A stretch of DNA of 12,636 nt. Origin: Balneolales bacterium. Its GTDB lineage: Bacteria; Bacteroidota; Rhodothermia; Balneolales; Natronogracilivirgulaceae. The notes beneath the pieces were generated by a model, which saw only the letters and a list, made by a program, of their open reading frames with translations, was not told where the DNA came from and searched no databases. The translations under genes and the position numbers were made by a program. Where the stretch lies: positions 1-12,636 of the forward strand of contig SLQI01000468.1 in the NCBI GenBank assembly GCA_007131535.1. The letters are read 5' to 3'. This document shows positions 1 through 5,003 of this stretch, one piece after another (the first letter of the stretch is position 1; every line of letters begins with the position of its first letter).

Positions 1-290
1 CGATTGAACCTCTGGAGGGAATAGATTTAATGTTGAAACGGCGAAATCAGCAAAAAGTAAAACGCAATACCGGGGGCGGGCCGGCACTTGTCAGCCAGGC
101 ATTGGGCATCACTCTGGATGATAATGGCCGCGATCTTACCGATTCACACATTTGGCTGGAGGATGATGGTTTCCACCCCGGAGAAATCATTGCATCTCCG
201 CGTGTAGGAATAGACTATGCCGGTGATGATGCCCAATTAGACTGGCGGTTTCGCATAGCCGGCAGCCGGTTTACCAGTCCGGCCAAATAA
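1..290 (+). CDS. mpg: DNA-3-methyladenine glycosylase (AAG/Mpg family), 5'-truncated by window edge
   Basis: This is the C-terminal ~95 residues of an alkyladenine DNA glycosylase, a base-excision repair enzyme that removes 3-methyladenine and other alkylated purines. The first full codon is at 3, and the frame is open through the edge (IEPLEGIDLM...), so an ATG at 30 is internal and not the start. Family landmarks seen in order are EPLEGID-L (the 'EP.EG' block), GGGPALVSQALGI (usually nGPgkLcqALgI), NGRDLTD, SPRVGIDYAGDDA and LDWRF near the end. The run TGGGPAL departs slightly from the usual NGPGKL. The N-terminal part with the catalytic region lies outside the window, so intactness cannot be judged. 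A strong bidirectional terminator follows directly. Family assignment is confident; substrate range is inferred from the family. Confidence 0.85.
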   Translation, partial: IEPLEGIDLMLKRRNQQKVKRNTGGGPALVSQALGITLDDNGRDLTDSHIWLEDDGFHPGEIIASPRVGIDYAGDDAQLDWRFRIAGSRFTSPAK

Positions 291-320
291 AAAAGCCCGG
301 CTTGAGTAAACCGGGCTTTT
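285..320. terminator. Bidirectional Rho-independent terminator
   Basis: A perfect 10-bp stem, AAAAGCCCGG / CCGGGCTTTT, occupies 291-320 around a 10-nt loop. Read leftward, the stem runs into a T-rich stretch (285-294). Read rightward, it ends in TTTT. It lies between the convergent glycosylase gene and the DUF4168 gene and can serve both. Confidence 0.85.
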
Positions 321-331
321 AAAAGCGATTG

Positions 332-346
332 AGATCCGGTGGATCT
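332..346. other. Small hairpin AGATCC-GGT-GGATCT
   Basis: A perfect 6-bp stem with a 3-nt loop lies just past the stop of the minus-strand DUF4168 gene and before the bidirectional terminator. It may add 3'-end structure to that mRNA. It has no T-run of its own, so it is not called a terminator. Confidence 0.4.
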
Positions 347-357
347 TAAACTTTTAA

Positions 358-876
358 TCAGTGGTTTTGAGGAGGCGCTTGTTGCTGCATTCCCTGGGAC
401 TGCATCAACATTTCCTGTACCTTCTGCATCAGCTCCTGATCGTGTTGGAGAGCCATGGCAATTTCTTCATAGCGGTCCAGCTCCATATCTTCGGCTTCAA
501 CATGAGCGATAACCCGCTCTTCGGTTTCTTCCTGAATTTCGAAAATGTCTTCCATGGCACTGTCGAAAGCTTCAAGCTCTGTCTCGGAGGCATCTATATC
601 ATCACGAGAGGCGCCCATCTGCTCAGCCTGGCTAATCTCTTGAAACTGCTCAATCGTTAAACCGGCATCTTCAATGACCTGCGGATACTGCATTTCCGCT
701 TCCTGCTGGATTTGCAGGGTTCCCATCGCTACATCAACGAACTCTTCGAGTTCTTCGTCGGAAACTTCAATAGGTTCAGCAGGTTGCTGGCCCATCGGCA
801 GTTCCTGTGCATGCAGTTGAAATAAGCTACCGGTAATGAAAACCATTACCAGCGCTGTAGAAAAGATCTTAAACAT
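358..876 (-). CDS. Secreted DUF4168-family protein, paralogue 1
   Basis: A 172-residue protein of unknown function. Residues 1-24 are a signal peptide with a likely cleavage after LHA, so export is expected. The mature part is very acidic, glutamine/methionine-rich and predicted helical. It carries the block QQPAEPIEVSDEELEEF (30-46) and the DUF4168-type repeats VIEDAGLTIEQFQEI (67-81) and HVEAEDMELDRYEEI (125-139), followed by LQHDQELMQ. The tail is Q/P-rich. It aligns without gaps to the upstream minus-strand paralogue (1173-1706), with about 90 of the first 163 residues identical by hand count. The ATG has no Shine-Dalgarno sequence. The neighbouring gene has its own terminator in the gap, so the two are probably separate transcripts. 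The family is recognised by pattern and memory; its role is unknown. Confidence 0.8.
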   Translation of the reverse strand: MFKIFSTALVMVFITGSLFQLHAQELPMGQQPAEPIEVSDEELEEFVDVAMGTLQIQQEAEMQYPQVIEDAGLTIEQFQEISQAEQMGASRDDIDASETELEAFDSAMEDIFEIQEETEERVIAHVEAEDMELDRYEEIAMALQHDQELMQKVQEMLMQSQGMQQQAPPQNH

Positions 877-1030
877 AATTTGAGGCTTTATTTTCTTTAT
901 TTAATCAAGAGGTAGGTACAACCTATAGAATTTCAATTTATTTTAAAACTAAGAATCTAAGTTTTTACATTTTGCATTATCAGTTCACATTTCTGATCCC
1001 AAATCCGCATACATTGTATCCGGTTCAAGA

Positions 1031-1076
1031 TAAAAAATGGCCTGACCGGTTCATGATTTGTGAACCAGCCAGACCA
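1031..1076 (-). terminator. Rho-independent terminator of the 1173-1706 gene
   Basis: The arms 1038-1053 and 1061-1076 form a 16-bp stem around a 7-nt loop. Three pairs are G-U only when transcribed leftward; rightward they would be A-C mismatches. On the minus strand the stem is followed by a T6 run (1031-1037, read as ATTTTTTA). Strand-specific pairing plus the T-run shows it works for leftward transcription. It lies about 100 nt past the stop codon. Confidence 0.8.
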
Positions 1077-1172
1077 CATTAAGCGAATCATATTTAAATT
1101 TAAACCGCCTTGAGCCGGGTCTGCTATACTTATAATGAGTAAAGCAGAGTTTTGGCCACCCTCAACAGTTAA

Positions 1173-1706
1173 TCAATGGGGAGGGTCTTGAGGCGGAGCT
1201 TGTTGCTGCTGTTGAGGCATGCCCTGCCGCTCCTGAAGCAACTGCTGGGCTCTCTGCATCAGCTCCTGATCCTGCTGGAGTCCCATCATAATTTCTTCAT
1301 AGCGCTCAATTTCCATGCCTTCTTCTTCAACTTTCTCTTCTATTTCCTCCTGGAAGTCCTCTTCCATTTCTTCCACGGCTTCCATAGCAGCATCATACTT
1401 TTCCAGTTCTTCTGAAGTGGCATCTATATCATCGCGGCTTGCCCCCATTTGTTCGGACTGCTGGATTTCCATAAACTTTTCCACTTCGATGCCTTCATCT
1501 TGCAGCACCTGCTGTACTTGCATTTCAAACTGTTGATTCAGTTCCGCTACACCCATATAAACATCAATGAACTCTTCAAGTTCTTCATCGGAGACCTCAA
1601 TGGGTTCAGCCGGCTGTTGATTCATGGGCATATCCTGCGCTTGAGCGAATGACAACCCGCCAAACACTAAGAACATCATTAAAATTGAAGTGAGCTTCTT
1701 ACACAT
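1173..1706 (-). CDS. Secreted DUF4168-family protein, paralogue 2
   Basis: A 177-residue exported protein of unknown function. The signal peptide is residues 1-23, with a likely cleavage after AQA. The mature chain is extremely Glu/Gln-rich. It contains QQPAEPIEVSDEELEEF (30-46) and EQMGASRDDIDA (85-96), both nearly unchanged in paralogue 1. An internal duplicated helix motif occurs at residues 65-84 (VLQDEGIEVEKFMEI core) and 124-143 (KVEEEGMEIERYEEI core). Residues 97-130 would form a charged coiled coil. The C-terminal tail is a Q run followed by PPQDPPH. The start at 1706 gives a complete signal peptide and has no Shine-Dalgarno sequence. It has its own terminator and a possible promoter. 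The acidity suggests an extracytoplasmic, perhaps salt-adapted, protein; that is inference. Confidence 0.8.
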   Translation of the reverse strand: MCKKLTSILMMFLVFGGLSFAQAQDMPMNQQPAEPIEVSDEELEEFIDVYMGVAELNQQFEMQVQQVLQDEGIEVEKFMEIQQSEQMGASRDDIDATSEELEKYDAAMEAVEEMEEDFQEEIEEKVEEEGMEIERYEEIMMGLQQDQELMQRAQQLLQERQGMPQQQQQAPPQDPPH

Positions 1707-2030
1707 GGTAGCTATTATTTTATGTACGTTTAGTTATTACACCAAATCTAACCCATGAACATTAATTTTATTTCCAAAAATCTGTATCCGTAATCTTATT
1801 GAATGATTTATTACATCTGTTAACATGTTGATGTTTTAGTAATACATCATCCCGAAAACCCCATTGCTTAACGGTAATTTAACATAAACAATCAACCATG
1901 ACTGTTTACATTTTTTAAAATTTGCGTCCTATAATCCTTGTCACAACTATTGTGCTATTAAATTTTAACTTTAGTTTGTAACAAAATTTATGATCATCCC
2001 GACCATTTTGCATTATTCATCAGGAAAACC
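1707..2030. other. AT-rich intergenic stretch, no gene seen
   Basis: About 320 bp of low-GC sequence between the start of paralogue 2 and a GC-richer islet. Apart from the promoter-like site at 1743-1750 I see no convincing ORF, RNA signature or long repeat. It most likely contains the upstream region of the minus-strand gene. Confidence 0.5.
1743..1750 (-). promoter_or_regulatory. Possible Bacteroidota-type -7 element (TAGATTTG)
   Basis: Read on the minus strand this is TAGATTTG, an exact fit to the TAnnTTTG element known from Bacteroidota promoters, about 36 nt before the ATG of the 1173-1706 gene. A TTTG lies 24 nt further upstream, slightly farther than the usual 19-21. The match is short, so the call is weak. 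Confidence 0.35.
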
Positions 2031-2033
2031 GGT

Positions 2034-2162
2034 ATGAATGTGCGCATGGGAAGGTTTGAAATGCCTCCTTTCTTTTCCAAAACCTGCGAAAACCGGCTCA
2101 CCCTATGGGGCCCATTCCATATATCCTGGAGTAGCCGACCCATACTGCTGAATGCTAATTAG
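2034..2162 (+). CDS. Possible 42-residue small ORF in a GC-richer islet
   Basis: An ATG at 2034 opens 42 codons ending in TAG at 2160-2162. The product contains MGRFEMPPFF, then TLWGPFHISW, then SRPILLN, with no match I recognise. The islet 2030-2154 is clearly richer in GC than the AT-rich sequence before it. There is no Shine-Dalgarno sequence or clear promoter. The stop codon falls inside the left terminal repeat of the inserted element at 2155, so if a gene was ever here its 3' end may have been replaced by the insertion. It could equally be a decayed gene or a non-coding RNA read by chance as an ORF. Confidence 0.25.
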   Translation: MNVRMGRFEMPPFFSKTCENRLTLWGPFHISWSSRPILLNAN

Positions 2163-2354
2163 TGTCTGTAAGAAAACTCACGATGCCATTTGGAAACAAC
2201 AGGTAATTATGGTAAGTAGATTAAGAAAAATTGGGTATTTGGCTCCATGAGTTGCTTTAAACCCAATTACCTGAATTACCGAATTACCGAATATACGGCA
2301 CCAGATATTGGCATTTTTAAAGATACTACCTGTTTTCTTACAGGCACTAATTAG
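2155..2354. mobile_element. MITE-like inverted-repeat element A
   Basis: This 200-bp element is bounded by 23-nt inverted repeats (2155-2177 and 2332-2354) matching at 22 of 23 positions, with the core AGTGTCTGTAAGAAAAC. Both ends begin with the palindrome CTAATTAG. No transposase is encoded. Further nested inverted repeats lie inside: TGCCA (from 2184) with TGGCA (2309-2313), CAGGTAATT (2200-2208) with AATTACCTG (2265-2273), and AATTGGGT (2229-2236) with ACCCAATT (2260-2267). The last two right arms overlap, so they are alternatives. GAATTACC is repeated at 2273-2288. The element is non-autonomous if mobile; the family is not identified. Confidence 0.65.
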
Positions 2355-2373
2355 TCCCTATAAGTAAAGCGGT

Positions 2374-2493
2374 AGTGTCGTAAGAAAACGCCAGGATCAA
2401 GGCGCCAAGCTCCCAAAAACCGCTGTGTACAGCCTGTACATGAGCATCTTAAGACGAGCGAAACTCCGATAATGGCGTTTTCTTACAGACACT
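2374..2493. mobile_element. MITE-like inverted-repeat element B
   Basis: A 120-bp element 19 bp to the right of element A. Its arms are 2374-2393 and 2473-2493, identical except for one missing T on the left, and they share the core AGTGTC(T)GTAAGAAAAC with element A but extend into GCCA. The interior is GC-richer than element A, with CGCC-8 nt-GGCG (2389-2404) and a central TGTACA-GCC-TGTACA (2427-2441). There is no coding capacity. The right flank TAATTA resembles the flank of element A; no clear target duplication is visible. Probably a second insertion of the same terminal-repeat family. Confidence 0.6.
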
Positions 2494-2537
2494 AATTAAT
2501 TTCCGTTGATTTCGGTAAACTTATCCGGTGTTTTTTT

Positions 2538-2543
2538 TATAAT
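2538..2543 (+). promoter_or_regulatory. TATAAT -10-like hexamer
   Basis: A perfect TATAAT follows a run of eight T, 75 nt before the ATG of the anchored orphan protein. No good -35 hexamer lies at 16-18 nt; the nearest TTGATT (2506-2511) is too far away. Suggestive only. Confidence 0.3.
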
Positions 2544-2617
2544 GGCTTAACCTGCATATCAACGTTATCGATAAAACGGTTAAATCAACTTTTCACCTGA
2601 TCAATGCGCAATTTGGT

Positions 2618-3256
2618 ATGAAGAATAAAAAACTGACCTGGGTGGGCCTCCTGTTATTGTTAGCCGCTGGAATTACGGGGGTTTATTTGTGGTATACCCA
2701 GCCCATTGGCTTCCGGTACGACGAGCAAACTTTGCTTAGCAAGGAGTTTTACGGCGAAGCCGACCCGGTGGTCTCAACCCTTTCGCGGGCAGCCACGGAA
2801 GGCTGGGATGCTGATGATCTCGCTGCAACCTTACCTGAAACACTAAGCCTTCTGCTTTATAATGAAGATATTACCGGAGATGGCGGCACAGAGCATGTCC
2901 TGTACAATCACCAGGAAATCTCTCTTGCGGAAAACCTGCGGGAACACGGCTATGAGCGAGTCATCCATGGGCTGATTATTTATCAGCAGCGCGAACATGA
3001 GTTAATTCCGATTTTAAAAATTGATACCACCTCCATTTTAGATGAAGCCGGGGACCGGTTAATCGATCAGGTACCTTCCGATTATGGCTATGCTGTAAGA
3101 ATCACTTCTTTTGAGGACGAACGGCTTTATGAGTCGCCCACCCGCGTGTTTTCCCTCGTAATGGTTGATGAAAGCGGAAACGCAGCCAGTGATGAAATTG
3201 CTATTTACTGGAGTCCGCAGGAACAAAAATACCAGCTTGGATCCCCCGCGAATTAA
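2618..3256 (+). CDS. Hypothetical membrane-anchored protein
   Basis: A 212-residue protein I do not recognise. Residues 1-5 are basic and 7-26 form one hydrophobic helix without a lipobox cysteine, so it is probably an N-terminal anchor with the rest outside the cytoplasmic membrane. The body is acidic. Residues 84-92 read DITGDGGTE, which resembles the DxxGDGxxE calcium-binding loop of FG-GAP/EF-hand-like repeats, but there is only one copy. A predicted beta-rich part follows, with HGLIIYQQREHELIPILKID (117-136) and TRVFSLVMVDESG (175-187). The sequence after the loop resembles proteins that report a stored value, but that is a weak impression. There is no Shine-Dalgarno sequence before the ATG. 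Neighbours give no functional hint. Confidence 0.6.
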   Translation: MKNKKLTWVGLLLLLAAGITGVYLWYTQPIGFRYDEQTLLSKEFYGEADPVVSTLSRAATEGWDADDLAATLPETLSLLLYNEDITGDGGTEHVLYNHQEISLAENLREHGYERVIHGLIIYQQREHELIPILKIDTTSILDEAGDRLIDQVPSDYGYAVRITSFEDERLYESPTRVFSLVMVDESGNAASDEIAIYWSPQEQKYQLGSPAN

Positions 3257-3325
3257 CAATGGTAACTTGGAATCCACGGATTAAAAGCCGTATCTTGGTT
3301 GCTTCGAACTGTTAATCAGAATCTA

Positions 3326-3366
3326 TGCTGAGTTCTTTCTGAACACGTAAAACTTTAGACTCAGCA
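3326..3366. other. Inverted repeat upstream of the DUF6580-like gene
   Basis: TGCTGAGT (3326-3333) and ACTCAGCA (3359-3366) are perfect 8-nt inverted repeats. The smaller stem GTTC/GAAC just inside overlaps the left arm. It sits 34 nt before the ATG at 3400 and could be a leader structure or protein-binding site. It fits no riboswitch class I know. Confidence 0.35.
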
Positions 3367-3399
3367 CTTGAAACCATTTATAAAAAACGGAGATTATAC

Positions 3400-3927
3400 A
3401 TGCTCAACTCTCGATTTTTGGTGCTTCTCATCATAATCGTAAGTGTTGCACTGGTGAGGTTGCTGCCTCATCCCCCGAACTTCACCCCCGTATTGGCGCT
3501 GGCCATGTTTGGCGGGGCTTACCTTACAGATAAACGAATGGCCTTCGGCCTGGCGCTTGGGGCTATGTTCCTGAGTGACCTTCTGCTCGGACTTCACACT
3601 ACCATGATTTTTGTATACGCCTGTCTTGGCCTTTTGGTTTATTTCGGTATAAAAATGCAAAATAAATTATCCATTGGCCGGGTTGCCGGCGCCGGGCTTG
3701 CAGGGTCGGTTATTTTCTTTATTGTAACCAATTTTGGTGTATGGCTGACTGCCGGTTACTACCCTCTCACTTTTGAAGGGCTTACAGCTGCCTATATTGC
3801 TGCTATTCCCTTTTTCCATTACACGCTGGCATCTACCCTTATTTACAGTGCGGTGCTGTTCGGCGGATTTGAATTCGCGCAGCGCAAATTTCCTGCATTG
3901 CAACCAGCCGCGGTGCAAAATCAATAG
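3400..3927 (+). CDS. DUF6580-family integral membrane protein
   Basis: A 175-residue polytopic membrane protein of the DUF6580 type, a family described as putative transport proteins resembling ECF-transporter substrate-binding (S) components. The signature RLLPHPPNFTPVLALAMFGG (20-39) is typical, as are SDLLLGLH (59-66) and NFGVWLTAGYYPLTFEGLTA (111-130), followed by AIPFFHYTLAS. About five hydrophobic segments are visible: 5-22, 30-42, 47-65, 70-85 and 98-118, plus 130-155. The start is supported by GGAG at 3389-3392, 7 nt before the ATG, one of the few Shine-Dalgarno-like sites in the window. No ATPase or energising component is adjacent, so the substrate is unknown. It is followed by the inverted repeat at 3937-4017. 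Family recognition is from memory. Confidence 0.75.
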   Translation: MLNSRFLVLLIIIVSVALVRLLPHPPNFTPVLALAMFGGAYLTDKRMAFGLALGAMFLSDLLLGLHTTMIFVYACLGLLVYFGIKMQNKLSIGRVAGAGLAGSVIFFIVTNFGVWLTAGYYPLTFEGLTAAYIAAIPFFHYTLASTLIYSAVLFGGFEFAQRKFPALQPAAVQNQ

Positions 3928-3936
3928 TTCCAATTT

Positions 3937-4017
3937 ATCGGCGCCTGTCGTATCAGCTCAACTATTTCGCCCTGATATTGTCATGGAAGATTGTAACTGA
4001 TACGAGGGGCAGCCGAT
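3937..4017. repeat. Long imperfect inverted repeat between two plus-strand genes
   Basis: The arms 3937-3956 and 3997-4017 pair through ATCGGC/GCCGAT at the base and CGTATCAG/CTGATACG at the top, with an internal loop of 6-7 mismatched nt between, and enclose 40 nt. It starts 10 nt past the stop of the DUF6580-like gene and ends 64 nt before the next ATG. No T-run follows on either strand, so it is not a standard terminator. It may be an RNA structure, a short element or an operator pair. Confidence 0.5.
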
Positions 4018-4081
4018 AATCGCATTCCACATCTTCCACCGGTTAATAGCATCACCTGTTTCACTTTTCTGATTCCGAACT

Positions 4082-4816
4082 ATGGCACTATCCGGGAAAA
4101 AAGTTGTAATTACAGGTGCTACCAGCGGCATCGGACGCGAACTTGCCATTCAGCTCAGCCGCAAGGATTGTATTCTCGGTTTAACCGGTAGACGAAATCA
4201 CCTCCTTGAAGAACTGGCTGAAGAACTCCCTGCAAAAACTTATATCCGGCAGATGGATGTCAGCCGCCCCGAACAAGCGCAACAGCAGATGGAAGAGCTT
4301 GTTGAAGCTATGGGGGGATTGGATATTATTGTACTCAATGCGGGTGTATCAACCCTGAGCCGTGAATTTGAATGGGAGTCCGAACGTCAGCTAATTGATA
4401 CCAACGTCACAGGTTTTTGTGCGTTATTAAACACTGCTTTTCATCATTTTAGCAAGCAGCAAAGCGGACATATTGTTGGCATTTCTTCCATTGCCTCTCT
4501 GGTTCCAAACCCCGGATCCATGGGTTACAATGCCTCAAAGGCATTCATTTCCAACTATTTGCAGGGCTTGCGGATGAGAATAAAGAAAAACGGACTGCCG
4601 ATATATGTAACCGATATCCTGCCCGGTTACATCCACACACCTATGACGGAAAACAACAAGGGTATGTTCTGGGTGAGTACGGTTGAGAAAGCTACCCATC
4701 AAATAGTCGCAGCCATCGAAAAAAGAAAGTTCAAAGCCTATATTACCCGACGATGGTTTTGGGTTGCTCTGTTGGTTCGAAATATTCCGCATAGGTTTTG
4801 GTACTGGATTACATAA
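4082..4816 (+). CDS. Short-chain dehydrogenase/reductase (SDR), classical type
   Basis: A 244-residue NAD(P)-dependent oxidoreductase with a Rossmann fold. The cofactor loop TGATSGIG is at 11-18. TGRR at 35-38, after the second strand, places basic residues where NADP(H) enzymes usually have them. DV at 59-60 and NAG at 86-88 follow. The catalytic set is N108, S136, Y149 and K153 in the YxxxK block YNASK. PGYIHTPM (181-188) is the usual PG...T motif. The C-terminus (from about 224) is rich in aromatic and basic residues and could touch a membrane. It resembles DltE/YdfG-like SDRs, but the substrate cannot be told from sequence. No Shine-Dalgarno sequence precedes the ATG. It stands alone between the inverted repeat and the transporter gene. 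Confidence 0.85.
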   Translation: MALSGKKVVITGATSGIGRELAIQLSRKDCILGLTGRRNHLLEELAEELPAKTYIRQMDVSRPEQAQQQMEELVEAMGGLDIIVLNAGVSTLSREFEWESERQLIDTNVTGFCALLNTAFHHFSKQQSGHIVGISSIASLVPNPGSMGYNASKAFISNYLQGLRMRIKKNGLPIYVTDILPGYIHTPMTENNKGMFWVSTVEKATHQIVAAIEKRKFKAYITRRWFWVALLVRNIPHRFWYWIT

Positions 4817-5003
4817 GATTTACTCAATTTCTTTGTTATATGTCGGGTCAACAGGGTATTTCTCTGAAAACTGCTTCACGCTGATTAATGGCGGATAAAA
4901 ACGGCTTTTTAATCTTGCCTGTCTTTTATTAATATTTACGCCTGTTTAACCGGCATGGTCAATTTATCACTCCACATTTTGAGTATATACACATCTTAAT
5001 TCA

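Noticed and set aside
30..290. Complete 86-residue small protein starting at 30
   Set aside because: The frame is open to the window edge and the residues before 30 match the glycosylase family, so this is a truncated gene end.
2331..2350. Intron-like acceptor sequence TTTTCTTACAG
   Set aside because: It is simply the terminal repeat motif, which occurs at all four element ends.
3235..3286. Direct repeat CTTGGATCC.../CTTGGAATCC... at the end of the orphan gene
   Set aside because: About 20 nt, imperfect and present only twice; too weak to call.
3257..3399. Cobalamin or other riboswitch before the DUF6580-like gene
   Set aside because: No conserved box of the known classes is present; only a simple inverted repeat is seen.
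4886..4914. Terminator after the dehydrogenase gene (GATTAA...TTAATC)
   Set aside because: Only a 6-bp AT stem pairs, with a large loop and no T-run after it.
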